Source: Leptolyngbya sp. SIO1E4
GTDB lineage: Bacteria > Cyanobacteriota > Cyanobacteriia > Phormidesmidales > Phormidesmidaceae
Assembly (NCBI GenBank): GCA_010672825.2
Contig: JAAHFU020000001.1
Span: forward strand, 2,232,001-2,296,000
DNA length: 64,000 nucleotides
Direction: 5' to 3'
Shown here: one piece after another, positions 45,027-53,764 of the stretch
How positions within the stretch are numbered: the first letter of the stretch is position 1
Layout: every line of letters begins with the position of its first letter
Position numbers and translations under genes: made by a program
Notes under the pieces: generated by a model
What the model was told of the DNA's origin: nothing
The model's database searches: none
The model's input: only the letters and a program-made list of their open reading frames with translations

Positions 45027-45800
45027 TTAGCCGAGCGCGATATCCAAAAACATCATGATGACAAAGCCGACCATGATTCCTAGTGTGCCGCTTTGTCCTA
45101 GGCTCTTTTGAGCAATATCTGGGATGATTTCATCCACAATGACAAACAGCATGGCCCCTGCTGCAAAAGCCATGCCCCATGGCAAAGCTTCTTGGGCAAT
45201 ACTCACAATGCCGGCACCTAGAATGCCGCCAACCGGTTCCACCAACCCGGTCAGGGTTGAAATCCCAAGGGCATACCAGGGTGAATACTCAAGACTGCGT
45301 AGTGACCAGGCAACGACTAGCCCTTCTGGCATATTTTGTAAGGCGATGCCAAGCGCGAGTGCGACAGCTCCAGAGGTTTCCCCAGCCCCAAAACCAACCC
45401 CGACAGCTAACCCTTCAGGAAAATTATGGAGGGTGATGGCTGCCACAAATAACCAAATTCTCTTGAGATTTTCTACGTGCGGGCCTTCTTGACCCTTAAA
45501 AATGTGCTCATGGGGAAAGCGATTGTGAACAATCCACAGCAATCCTCCCCCCGACAAGACCCCGGCTACCATCACTAATGCTGCGATCTCAGAAGAGTAC
45601 CCTAGTGCAATCGCGGCCTCTGTCCCCGGCAAAATGAGAGAAAAAGAGGTTGCAGCTAGCATAATGCCGCCGCCAATTCCGAGCAAAATGCCTTCTGTTT
45701 TTTCTGAAGGCTGCCCAGGCAGTAGAACAGGGATCGCGCCAACTGCGGTTCCGAGTCCAGCGAGTAAGCTTGCGATCGCCCCAACCATTAAAGTATTCAC
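45027..45800 (-). CDS. ZIP family divalent metal transporter
   Basis: This 257-residue membrane protein has eight hydrophobic segments. The metal-binding signature is ITLHNFPEGLAVGVGFG in the fourth span, and the fifth has QNMPEGLVVAWSL. A His/Glu-containing cytoplasmic loop (FPHEHIFKGQEGPHVE) lies between spans 3 and 4. It should import zinc or a related metal; the ZupT-like type is likely. It is divergent from avtA. No Zur-box could be confirmed by eye. Confidence 0.92.
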   Translation of the reverse strand: MNTLMVGAIASLLAGLGTAVGAIPVLLPGQPSEKTEGILLGIGGGIMLAATSFSLILPGTEAAIALGYSSEIAALVMVAGVLSGGGLLWIVHNRFPHEHIFKGQEGPHVENLKRIWLFVAAITLHNFPEGLAVGVGFGAGETSGAVALALGIALQNMPEGLVVAWSLRSLEYSPWYALGISTLTGLVEPVGGILGAGIVSIAQEALPWGMAFAAGAMLFVIVDEIIPDIAQKSLGQSGTLGIMVGFVIMMFLDIALG

Positions 45801-45983
45801 GATTCGTTAGCTCCTGACCTTGGCGTGGCTTTCCCAATGGCGCCAAGATTTTCGACGAGTGGTGCTTGGCTCACCTGTCATTTCTAAAAAATCCATGCGA
45901 TGCTGAGAGGACTATCCTGACAAGATCCGATAGCATCAATAACAAACAACCTGTCACACTTCGACTTTATTCCGTATTGGCCT

Positions 45984-47285
45984 ATGAACCCTGCCCTAAC
46001 TCAATTTGGCGAACAGATGTCTCACTTAACTGGCGTCCGAGCCATCATGAAAGACATCATTGAGACCTTGCGGGCAGGCAAGGGCAAGACATTTATTAAT
46101 CTCAGCGCAGGCAACCCTGTTATTTTGCCTGAGGTTGAGCAACTTTGGCGCGATTGCACAAGTGACCTGCTATCTAGTTCAGAATATGGCGAAGTTGTTT
46201 GTCGTTACGGCTCTAGCCAAGGATACGAGCCATTCATTGAAGCAGTACTGGCTGATTTCAACCAACGATATGGACTCTCCTTAACAGACCGTAATATTCT
46301 CATTACCCCGGGTAGCCAATCCCTTTACTTTTATGCAGCCAATGCATTTGGTGGCTATACCTCAGACGGAAAGCTGAAAGACATCGTTCTACCTTTGAGC
46401 CCTGACTATACGGGCTATGGTGGGGTTTCGCTGTTCCCAGAGGCTTTGAAAGCCTATAAGCCTGCCATTGACATTGGTGAGAGACCCCACTGCTTTAAGT
46501 ATCGCCCTGACTTTAATCAGCTTGAGATTACTGATAGCACTGGGTTTGTACTGTTCTCTCGTCCCTGTAATCCAACCGGCAATGTCCTGACGGATGAAGA
46601 AGTGCATCGTATTGCCAACTTAGCCAGTGCCTACGATGTCCCGGTGTTTGTAGATTCTGCTTACGCGCCTCCCTATCCTGCCCTCAATTTCACCGAGATG
46701 ACTCCTATCTTCTGCAAAGGGATGGTGCATTGCCTCAGCCTCTCAAAAGCTGGCTTGCCTGGAGAGCGCATTGGTATTGCCTTAGGAGATGAGGCCATTA
46801 TTCAAGTCTTGCAATCGTTTCAAACTAATCTCTGTATTCACTCATCGCGATATGGGCAGGCGATCGCGGCTCGGGCAATTGCTTCAGGCGCGCTAGGGCA
46901 AATCTCTGAAACCGTTATCCGACCTCATTATCAAAGCAAATTTGCTGTTCTGGAAGAAAATCTAGCGCAGTTTATGCCGAAGAGTGCACCCTGGTATTTA
47001 CATCGGGGAGAAGGGGCTATCTTTGCGTGGCTCTGGTTTGATAACCTCCCTGTTCAAGATTGGGAGCTTTACCAGCAGCTAAAACAATATGGTGTCATCG
47101 TGGTTCCTGGCAGCCCATTTTTCCCAGGTCTCAAGAAAGACTGGGCCCATATCAAGCAGTGCATTCGGATTAGCCTAACAGCCACAGATGAAGAAATTGC
47201 AACTGGTGTGCGTCACCTCGCAACATTTGTCGATGCGCTTTATCAACAACAGCCTGCATCTCCTACCCCAATCGCGGTTGGGTAG
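45984..47285 (+). CDS. avtA: Valine-pyruvate aminotransferase (AvtA type)
   Basis: This 433-residue fold-type I PLP aminotransferase transfers the amino group between alanine and 2-ketoisovalerate in E. coli. Typical are LSAGNPVILPEVEQLWR (about 39-55), the cofactor region LITPGSQSLYFYAANAFGG, the Asp/Tyr segment FSRPCNPTGNVLTDEEV and VDSAYAPPYP. The PLP lysine is in CLSLSKAGLPGERIGIALG. The substrate range in cyanobacteria is not certain. It is 20 bp upstream of rimM and probably co-transcribed with it. Confidence 0.93.
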   Translation: MNPALTQFGEQMSHLTGVRAIMKDIIETLRAGKGKTFINLSAGNPVILPEVEQLWRDCTSDLLSSSEYGEVVCRYGSSQGYEPFIEAVLADFNQRYGLSLTDRNILITPGSQSLYFYAANAFGGYTSDGKLKDIVLPLSPDYTGYGGVSLFPEALKAYKPAIDIGERPHCFKYRPDFNQLEITDSTGFVLFSRPCNPTGNVLTDEEVHRIANLASAYDVPVFVDSAYAPPYPALNFTEMTPIFCKGMVHCLSLSKAGLPGERIGIALGDEAIIQVLQSFQTNLCIHSSRYGQAIAARAIASGALGQISETVIRPHYQSKFAVLEENLAQFMPKSAPWYLHRGEGAIFAWLWFDNLPVQDWELYQQLKQYGVIVVPGSPFFPGLKKDWAHIKQCIRISLTATDEEIATGVRHLATFVDALYQQQPASPTPIAVG

Positions 47286-47305
47286 ATAGCAATTGTGGTT
47301 CCACT

Positions 47306-47926
47306 ATGACAGGCTCCCCCCCTGATGAATGGTTAGAAATTGGCCGCATTGTGGCACCTCAAGGTCTGGATGGATCCGTGCGGGTTTACCCCAGTAGTGA
47401 TTTTCCAGAAAGATTTTTAGAGCCGGGGGAGCGCTGGATGAGTAAACCCGGTCAGATGACACAGCCAGAACCGATTCAGATTCTCTCAGGGCGTTATCTG
47501 AATGGGAAAGGTCTTTACGTGCTTAAAATTGCGGGCTTAACGAATCGAGATCATGCAGAAGCGCTGCGAGATGCCAGGTTATGGGTGCCTAAAAGCGATC
47601 GCCTCCCGATTGAAGCTAATGAGTTCCATGTCGCGGATCTCATTGGCCTACACGTTCGATTACAGAAAACTGGTTTAGCGATCGGCATCGTTGTAGATGT
47701 CTATGCTGCAGGTAATGACCTGCTTGCCGTTCAGCTTACCGAAGACACACGTGCATCAACTCAGCCCAAACAAAGCGCTACGCAACACTCTAAATCTGAC
47801 AAAACCTCGTCTGCCCATCGCACTCCTGTCTTGGTGCCCTTTGTTCAAGCAATTGTCCCTGTGGTCGATTTGGATGCCGGGTATGTAGAAATTACCCCTC
47901 CCAAAGGGCTTTTCCCTGGCATTTAA
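47306..47926 (+). CDS. rimM: Ribosome maturation factor RimM
   Basis: This 206-residue 30S assembly factor binds ribosomal protein S19. The N-terminal RimM beta barrel contains EIGRIVAPQGLDGSVRVYPSSDFPERF, and the PRC-barrel follows (NEFHVADLIGLHVRLQKTGLAIGIVVDVYAAGNDLLAVQL). The closing segment VPFVQAIVPVVDLDAGYVEITPPKGLFPG is diagnostic. A Ser/Thr/Lys-rich insertion of about 25 residues (about 150-175) interrupts the PRC-barrel between LAVQL and VLVPFV. Confidence 0.95.
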   Translation: MTGSPPDEWLEIGRIVAPQGLDGSVRVYPSSDFPERFLEPGERWMSKPGQMTQPEPIQILSGRYLNGKGLYVLKIAGLTNRDHAEALRDARLWVPKSDRLPIEANEFHVADLIGLHVRLQKTGLAIGIVVDVYAAGNDLLAVQLTEDTRASTQPKQSATQHSKSDKTSSAHRTPVLVPFVQAIVPVVDLDAGYVEITPPKGLFPGI

Positions 47927-47964
47927 CCGTATGCCTAAACCGCGTCTGGGGCACTTCAGACCGA

Positions 47965-48465
47965 TTATCCTTCAACGCTTGTTCGCAAGAGCATCTGTCT
48001 GGCTCTACCCAAGGCTGCTTTGTCAGGAATTAGTCTTTCTTGATAATTCCGCTGCCAAACGGAGCCTCCTGGGGCATTGCGTAGCAAGTTGATCCGTTTT
48101 GCCGCTGCTGCCTTGTAGCCCGCGATAAATGCAGACAGCAAGCGTGGCTTACTCCCCTGAGTTGCATATCCCTTAGAACTTGAAAACTCCTGAATACCCA
48201 CAATCCCCTCAAGATGATCAGGGAGAACAACCCACTCATCTAGTTCAATACCGCGATAAGCACAAGACGAGCGATCCCATTCATCTGCGGCTATCTGACC
48301 GAGAGCGTTCAAATCTCGTTGACCATTAGCGATAGTTCCAAAGAGTGCTTTGTGGTCGTGGGTGTAGATCTTGATGAGATAAAAGACGGCCCCCGTAAGG
48401 ACTGAAATACGCGGCGGCAAGCTCTCAGTTGACTTGGGATGATATTGTGTCAAGGCACTTCTCAA
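47965..48465 (-). CDS. Degenerate REP-associated tyrosine transposase (RAYT)
   Basis: This protein of about 166 residues follows the IS200-related RAYT pattern: AVFYLIKIYTHDHKALFGTI, ELDEWVVLPDHLEGIVGI, SAFIAGYKAAAAKRINLLRN and SVWQRNYQERLIPD. In active members the metal site is PNHxH; here the second histidine is Glu (PDHLEG). Where many members have RNYYEH it reads RNYQER. The open frame begins with TTG, and the C-terminus ends early compared with usual members. These changes suggest an inactive or domesticated copy. It lies convergent to rimM. Confidence 0.75.
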   Translation of the reverse strand: MRSALTQYHPKSTESLPPRISVLTGAVFYLIKIYTHDHKALFGTIANGQRDLNALGQIAADEWDRSSCAYRGIELDEWVVLPDHLEGIVGIQEFSSSKGYATQGSKPRLLSAFIAGYKAAAAKRINLLRNAPGGSVWQRNYQERLIPDKAALGRARQMLLRTSVEG

Positions 48466-49097
48466 AGTATGTTTTCACTACACACTGTTACCCTTAGGGT
48501 GCCCCACAAGATCAGGAGGCAAACTTAGGGAAAAGTATTAAACCCAGGTACTTAACATTGAGATCAAGATACGAATAATGATCACGCTGTACAGCACCAC
48601 TCAAAACCTAAAACAGTCATATATTTAATATTTATTCTCGTATAAGTCTCAATTTGATGCTTGCGTAATTCCTGTGAAATCTCAATTACTCTCTCGCTAG
48701 CAGCAAACACGAGTCCTGAAAAAGAGGAAGTCTTTAGGGGCTCAATCCATATAAAAGAAATTTACCTATAGTGTCAATGACGCTGATAGCTTAGGAGCGT
48801 TGTTCTCAGCTGATTTGGCATGACGCGACGCATCTGTGTGAGTTGCTAAACCAAACACTTGAAACAACAAATATTGGTGTTCATAGATATTCAGTTTATT
48901 GCGGGCTAATTTTGCTCAAGGTATTGTTAAGCATCTAAAGAAAGTTAATAAAACTCATAATATTGACTGTAAAATGCAAAGCCTTGATGAAGAGTGAGGA
49001 GTCGTCACAAATTTCCTATAAAGGGCATATAAAGATTTTTGTTTTAAGCAAGTTGAATTGATATTTATGGGGGCAGATATTCTGAAAGCTAAGCGCT
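48466..49097. other. AT-rich non-coding region
   Basis: These 632 bp lie upstream of the RAYT remnant. AT content is high, and no ORF of protein-like composition, tRNA or terminator was found. It could contain decayed mobile DNA or an unrecognised RNA. Confidence 0.45.
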
Positions 49098-49346
49098 CTA
49101 AAACCGCTCTAAGTTAATTGCGTCGGTAATTCTGGTTGTTATGGCAGTTGCCAGTCTGATGCAAGACACTAAAAAAGAGAGGTCATTGACCTCTCTTAAC
49201 CCTGAATCTTGCTTGGAATTAGGTTTGAATCGTTTTCGCAAGTGCTGAAGACGCTTACGCTGCTGTCGCTGCTTTGCAGAACCTCCACGCCCTTTATGAT
49301 TCCGCCCCAGCTTGCGGGGCGATTCCCACCGTTTGAGTCTGGTCAT
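49098..49346 (-). CDS. Small basic protein downstream of tRNA-Leu
   Basis: The frame starts with ATG at 49346, 22 nt after the end of tRNA-Leu(CAA), with AGGA eight bases before the start. The first 50 residues are strongly basic (MTRLKRWESPRKLGRNHKGR, then KQRQQRKRLQHLRKRFKPN), like an RNA-binding or ribosome-associated tail. The remaining 30 codons run through an intrinsic terminator at 49171-49197 and have no basic character. A one-base shift would end the protein at a TAA just before that terminator, so the C-terminus is doubtful. No family is recognised. Confidence 0.5.
   Translation of the reverse strand: MTRLKRWESPRKLGRNHKGRGGSAKQRQQRKRLQHLRKRFKPNSKQDSGLREVNDLSFLVSCIRLATAITTRITDAINLERF
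49171..49197 (-). terminator. Intrinsic terminator for the tRNA-Leu / small-protein unit
   Basis: On the minus strand AAGAGAGGTC pairs with GACCTCTCTT around a 3-nt loop, and the right arm runs directly into a TTTTTT tract. This is the clearest intrinsic terminator in the window. It lies inside the 3' part of the small basic ORF. Confidence 0.85.
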
Positions 49347-49368
49347 GGAATTTATCCTAAAAATGTCA

Positions 49369-49450
49369 TGGGCGGAGAGAGACTCGAACTCTCACGACCG
49401 AAGCCGCCACATTTTGAGTGTGGTGCGTCTACCAATTCCGCCATCCGCCC
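49369..49450 (-). tRNA. tRNA-Leu (anticodon CAA)
   Basis: The 82-nt sequence folds with acceptor GGGCGGA / TCCGCCC, D-arm GCGGAATTGGTAGACGC and anticodon stem CCACA / TGTGG with loop CTCAAAA (anticodon CAA). A long variable arm of the leucine type and T-arm GAGAG TTCGAGT CTCTC complete it. The discriminator is A and CCA is not encoded. Its 5' end overlaps the last 22 bp of the M48 protease gene on the same strand. Confidence 0.96.
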
Positions 49451-50307
49451 TGGACTGGCATTTTGCTATTATACTTGACCGCTTCACGCTTTAGCAAAGC
49501 CTGATAATTAGGGCTGCTAAACCATCGATCGACTTCGCGTGCACGGAGAACCGGCAAAGGGTGGGTCAGACTTTGAGCGCGTGTCTGCCTGATGATCTCC
49601 CCCAGCTCAGAGTCGATAGCCATGTCATAAGCCCGGGCCTGCTCTAAAAAAGCATCCAAATTGAGTTGACTAGCTAGGGTTGGAGATCCACCCGACAGTT
49701 TCATCAAGAGGGAGGCAACTGTACGAGCATCTTGAACTACTAACAAGGCGGCGCGATCGCACGTAAACTCTGCGCAACGGACCCACTCCATAATCTGCGA
49801 TTGGAACGTTGATACAATCCACTCTCCCAAGGGAAGTTGACTGGCTAACAGGGTCAACACGTTAGCCAATGTGAGGTATACGCTGTGATCACATTTCAAA
49901 TGTCCGAGTTCATGACCGATGACTGCCTGAATTTCTGCAGGCGTCAAAAGATCAATCAAGGATGTATGCACCACAATAAAGGGGTGCTTTCCTCGCATCG
50001 CAAACGTGTATGCGTTCGGGACAGGATGCTGTCGAACGTAGAGTTGTGGCGGCTCCAGTTCTAGAATCTGGCAAGCTTCTAACAAGAGTGCATGCAGGTG
50101 AGGCAATTGGTGTGGGCCTACCTGCACACTGGTAGAAATATTATCTAAATAGAAAACCTGCTCTGCGACTGTCCCTAAAGCAGCTCGAATGAATAGATCG
50201 AGGCCTGGCAACTGGCGCAAGGTTGAAGTAGCTTGAAAATCGAGGGGATGGCGAAAGTCATCGGCCTTGATCCCAGACAAGATTTTCTTGGTGGAAACGG
50301 CTTCCAT
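49429..50307 (-). CDS. M48 family zinc metalloprotease
   Basis: This protein of about 292 residues has the gluzincin motif HELGHLKCDH and a downstream glutamate region (CAEFTCDRAALLV) that completes the zinc site, as in HtpX and Ste24. Hydrophobic stretches near the catalytic helix and around VYLTLANVLTLLASQLPLG suggest membrane association. The ATG at 50307 is preferred over an upstream GTG at 50361. The stop codon is the TAG inside the D-arm of tRNA-Leu(CAA), so the coding region invades the tRNA gene by 22 bp. It likely degrades damaged or unassembled membrane proteins. Confidence 0.9.
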   Translation of the reverse strand: MEAVSTKKILSGIKADDFRHPLDFQATSTLRQLPGLDLFIRAALGTVAEQVFYLDNISTSVQVGPHQLPHLHALLLEACQILELEPPQLYVRQHPVPNAYTFAMRGKHPFIVVHTSLIDLLTPAEIQAVIGHELGHLKCDHSVYLTLANVLTLLASQLPLGEWIVSTFQSQIMEWVRCAEFTCDRAALLVVQDARTVASLLMKLSGGSPTLASQLNLDAFLEQARAYDMAIDSELGEIIRQTRAQSLTHPLPVLRAREVDRWFSSPNYQALLKREAVKYNSKMPVQGGWRNW

Positions 50308-50430
50308 TGTTGTGTTCTTTGCCAGATCAATAACAATGGGCAAGATGATACCCACCTTCACTATGACGGGTTAACGGCGATCGCGCCAATGACCCCGCTG
50401 CTTTCACACATCACTCGCCTTTACAACTAC

Positions 50431-50455
50431 TAGCTGAGGCTGTAGACCTCAGCTA
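50431..50455 (-). terminator. Terminator-like hairpin after murA
   Basis: A perfect 9-bp inverted repeat (TAGCTGAGG / CCTCAGCTA, 7-nt loop) lies 24 bp past the murA stop on its 3' side. No T tract follows, so its strength as a terminator is uncertain. Confidence 0.5.
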
Positions 50456-50478
50456 GCTGTCATTGTTTCAACTCATTG

Positions 50479-51867
50479 CTAGGGCTGCATGGGTTCAGCT
50501 ATTTGAGCATCGGCACCGACACTGTCAATTCGTTGGATCCGAGCCCCGAGCTGAGCCAGCTTTTGTTCTAACCGCTCATACCCGCGATCCAAATGGTGCA
50601 GGCCACTCATCACTGTTTTGCCCTGGGCCCCTAACCCTGCTAATACCAGGGCTGCAGAAGCTCTTAAATCTGTGGCCATCACTGGTGCTCCAGACAACAT
50701 GGACACCCCTTGTACGATGGCGCAGTTACCCTTGACACGGATATTGGCACCCATCCGACTAAACTCAGCTACGTGGCGTAAACGATTCTCAAAAACCGTT
50801 TCGGTAACCATGCTGCTGCCATTGCTCAGCGTCATGAGGGCCATAAATTGGGCTTGCATATCCGTTGGGAACCCTGGATAAGGAAGGGTTTGGATATCGG
50901 TTGCCAGAATTTCGGTCCCTGGAATAAGCTTCACTCGATTGTGAGATTCGATGACGACCTTAGAGCCTGCCTCACGTAGCTTGGCAATGACTGCACCCAA
51001 GTGCTCAGGCACCACTGGCGATAGGGCTAACTCAGATTGAGTGATTGCTCCAGCGACCAAGAACGTCCCAGCTTCAATGCGATCAGGAATGATGGCATAG
51101 TCGGTGCTGTGGAGGCTCGGGACTCCGACAATTGTTAGCGTTTTGGTTCCGACGCCGCGAACACGGGCACCCATGGCACGGCAAAAATTGGCGAGATCAG
51201 CCACTTCTGGTTCTTGGGCTGCATTATCAATAATGGTTTCGCCATCGGCTAAGGTGGCCGCCATCATCAACGTTTCGGTAGCACCGACACTCGGATAATC
51301 AAGATAAATCTTTGCTCCCTGCAGACGTCCTCGAATGCCAGGAATGCATGCATGAACGGTGCCATGCTCAATATGCACATCCGCCCCCATCGCTTGCAGC
51401 CCGCGCACGTGAAGCTCAACAGGGCGAGCACCGATCGCACATCCACCGGGTAGAGGAATACGCGCGACTCCCATCCGGGCTAGCAATGGCCCGATGATAA
51501 AGAAGCTTGCTCGTAGCTGACTCACAACGTCGTAGGGAGCACGAGTATGGCTAATATCGCTAGGATCAATGTCTAAAACATCACCGTTGCGCTCAAGCTT
51601 AACCCCTAGGGCGTTGAGCACTGTTCCCATACGCCCTACATCCATCAAGTCAGGGATGTTGCGTAAACGGCAGGGTTGGGAACATAGCAGTGCTCCAGCC
51701 ATGACAACGAGCGCCGAGTTCTTGGCGCCACTAATGGCAACGTGGCCTGAGAGGGGATGTTGACCCCAAATTTCAAGAATGGAACCATCTGCTTCAGGTG
51801 AAGCAGATAGCTGTTGTAAACCAGTGGACGTAACGATGGGTCTACCCTCCAAGCCTAAGGACACCAA
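50479..51867 (-). CDS. murA: UDP-N-acetylglucosamine 1-carboxyvinyltransferase
   Basis: This enzyme performs the first committed step of peptidoglycan synthesis, transferring enolpyruvate from PEP to UDP-GlcNAc. Key segments are [17 protein letters not shown] (46-62) with the catalytic Lys, and [15 protein letters not shown] with Cys143, the residue attacked by fosfomycin. [21 protein letters not shown] is also typical. The open frame begins with TTG at 51867 followed at once by GTG, and the first 28 residues are not conserved in the family, so the true start may be further in. It is a single-gene unit. Confidence 0.96.
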   Translation of the reverse strand: MVSLGLEGRPIVTSTGLQQLSASPEADGSILEIWGQHPLSGHVAISGAKNSALVVMAGALLCSQPCRLRNIPDLMDVGRMGTVLNALGVKLERNGDVLDIDPSDISHTRAPYDVVSQLRASFFIIGPLLARMGVARIPLPGGCAIGARPVELHVRGLQAMGADVHIEHGTVHACIPGIRGRLQGAKIYLDYPSVGATETLMMAATLADGETIIDNAAQEPEVADLANFCRAMGARVRGVGTKTLTIVGVPSLHSTDYAIIPDRIEAGTFLVAGAITQSELALSPVVPEHLGAVIAKLREAGSKVVIESHNRVKLIPGTEILATDIQTLPYPGFPTDMQAQFMALMTLSNGSSMVTETVFENRLRHVAEFSRMGANIRVKGNCAIVQGVSMLSGAPVMATDLRASAALVLAGLGAQGKTVMSGLHHLDRGYERLEQKLAQLGARIQRIDSVGADAQIAEPMQP

Positions 51868-52071
51868 CTCAGCTATAAATTGCGTCTAGATTCTACCGAA
51901 TCACCTTAATTTCTCGAAACAATTTCTTGACTGGTTGTGGAGAACATGTTTTCTCCTGACTGAGGATAACAGCCAATTCCATAAAATCAATGGTTGACGA
52001 ATGGTTACTTTCTGTCGCATCATTAAAGACTGCTGCGCAAGCTACACGAAACAGCTTGGCTGCTGCCATAG

Positions 52072-52155
52072 GCGGAACTGGCGGAATTGGTAGACGCGCT
52101 AGATTCAGGTTCTAGTGTTCGCAAGAACTTCCGGGTTCAAGTCCCGGGTTCCGCA
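52072..52155 (+). tRNA. tRNA-Leu (anticodon CAG)
   Basis: This 84-nt tRNA has acceptor GCGGAAC / GTTCCGC with discriminator A. The D-arm is GCGGAATTGGTAGACGC, the anticodon stem is CTAGA / TCTAG with loop TTCAGGT (anticodon CAG), and a long variable arm and T-arm CCGGG TTCAAGT CCCGG follow. CCA is not encoded. It reads codon CUG and stands 168 bp before the TrmH gene. Confidence 0.97.
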
Positions 52156-52322
52156 TTGCTGATGTTAATTTAGCGGTGCCTTCGTATAGTATTTGAGGTA
52201 TTGAAAAATTTTGTTTTTTCTTTAGAGCACGATTGATTATTTTCCCGACTTAATAATATTTAATTCAAAAATGGCAGAGCCATTAGTTTTTCTGAGCCAG
52301 AATCCTCAAGTATCCCCTTGTT

Positions 52323-53111
52323 GTGCTGACTAGTCTCAAGAATCCTTGGGTCAAGCAGCTTCGTAAGCTGCACCAGGCAAAATATCGTCGATCGCAGCAG
52401 CAGTTTTTACTGGAAGGCACTCATTTAGTTCAAGAAGCGATCGCGACGCATTATTCCTTAGCCGCAGTTTGTGCAACACAGCATTGGCAAGACCGCCATC
52501 CGGAATTGTGGCGGCAGCTACAAACCAATGCCGATCTGCAAATGCTTGTATCGCCTGAAGTTTTGGGTGCGATGGCGACTACATCAACCCCTGATGGGGT
52601 TATTGCCGTAGCCTGTCAGCAAGCGTATCCTCCGGGTACTCAAACCGCCCCCAAATTGGGCATTGCCCTAGAAACACTACAAGACCCTGGCAACCTCGGA
52701 ACTGTGATTCGCACCGCCGCGGCCGTTGGCAGTGATGGTCTCTGGCTCAGCGAAGGCAGTGTTGATCTCACCCATCCGAAAGTTCTGCGGGCTTCTGCAG
52801 GGCAATGGTTTCGCGTCCCCAAGCAAATGACCCCTGATCTGTACTTACAGCTCTCTGCTTGGAAGGATATGGGCTGTCAGGTGCTTGCGACTGCCGCAGA
52901 AGGTGCATTGCCTTACTGGGATATGGACTTGAAATTGCCCACAGTGTTAGTGCTGGGGAATGAAGGCGCTGGACTCTCTTCAGAAGTAATTGCTGCCGCT
53001 AGCCAGGTGATCTCTATTCCCATGCATCGTACGGTAGAGTCGCTGAATGTCGGGGTCGCTGCAGCGGTCATCTTGTTTGAAGCGTTGCGTCAGCGACAGA
53101 GTCGTCATTAA
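52323..53111 (+). CDS. TrmH/SpoU family RNA 2'-O-methyltransferase
   Basis: This is a 262-residue SPOUT methyltransferase with a GTG start. The N-terminal RNA-binding region (LTSLKNPWVKQLRKLHQAKYRRSQQQFLLEGTHLVQEAI) is followed by the knotted catalytic domain with LGIALETLQDPGNLGTVIRTAAAVG. The later motifs are TVLVLGNEGAGLSSEVI and ISIPMHRTVESLNVGVAAAVILFEA. It methylates rRNA or tRNA ribose; the exact site is unknown. It is followed by a convergent small gene. Confidence 0.93.
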   Translation: MLTSLKNPWVKQLRKLHQAKYRRSQQQFLLEGTHLVQEAIATHYSLAAVCATQHWQDRHPELWRQLQTNADLQMLVSPEVLGAMATTSTPDGVIAVACQQAYPPGTQTAPKLGIALETLQDPGNLGTVIRTAAAVGSDGLWLSEGSVDLTHPKVLRASAGQWFRVPKQMTPDLYLQLSAWKDMGCQVLATAAEGALPYWDMDLKLPTVLVLGNEGAGLSSEVIAAASQVISIPMHRTVESLNVGVAAAVILFEALRQRQSRH

Positions 53112-53123
53112 GCAGGCCTCTCA

Positions 53124-53366
53124 TCAGGGAGTCTCTGGGCGCTCTGACATAAATCGATCAATATCTTGTACGGCTTCTTCGAACCAGGTTTCTAGATCAG
53201 TCTCTCTTGAGAGCCGCGACTTGTTGAGAAGGGCAGGGTCTACATCTGCCTGCCCCTGGGGAGCGATGCCAATGTCCTCAGACTGTAGCGTTACCTTTAA
53301 TTCATCCAGGGAACTTGTAAATTCGTGAGCAGCACTGCGGCGACTGTCCTGTGGCGTCTTTTCCAT
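53124..53366 (-). CDS. Small acidic hypothetical protein
   Basis: This 80-residue hydrophilic protein is of unknown function. The start ATG at 53366 has an AGGGG site 10 bases upstream; a longer frame from 53405 lacks support. The sequence is rich in Asp, Glu and Ser (SLDELKVTLQSEDIGIAPQG) and ends with a predicted helix, DLETWFEEAVQDIDRFM. It looks like a conserved cyanobacterial protein but has no recognised domain. It converges on the TrmH gene with 12 bp between them. Confidence 0.6.
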   Translation of the reverse strand: MEKTPQDSRRSAAHEFTSSLDELKVTLQSEDIGIAPQGQADVDPALLNKSRLSRETDLETWFEEAVQDIDRFMSERPETP

Positions 53367-53651
53367 TGTTTCTGCACCCCTATTGAGCGTAGGTATGACT
53401 GGCAATACAACGATGGCGGCTCATTTTTTCACCACTGTAGCTCTAAATTCCGGAAGGAGAAATTAGCGAGTCAGAGATATTTAAATCCTTATCAAAGGTG
53501 GTTTAACCGTAAACATGTCTCATCCCTGAAGCTCATAATCAGCTCTGCTTATAGTCCCCAAATGTCATTAGAATCAGATGCCTCGGCCCTAGGTTTGACC
53601 AGACTTTACCTTTAGCTGCCCTGCCAGAATATGGACTCGGTAATCCTCTAT

Positions 53652-53753
53652 AGCAAAAGGTAGAAAGCAAAAGGCAGAAGGCAGAAGGCAAAACCTTGCT
53701 GCATAAGGATTCCAGGAAATCCGATTGTCCTAACCAGCACTTCAGGTGCAATA
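53652..53753 (-). repeat. Dispersed repeat family 1, copy C
   Basis: This element of about 102 bp is opposite in orientation to 15110-15201 and 33449-33551. It includes the purine-rich tail (AGGCAGAAGGCAGAAGGC), the core GGAAATCCGATTGTCCTAA and the terminal GCACTTCAGGTGCAAT with its short palindrome. Confidence 0.75.
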
Positions 53754-53764
53754 AGACTTAGATA

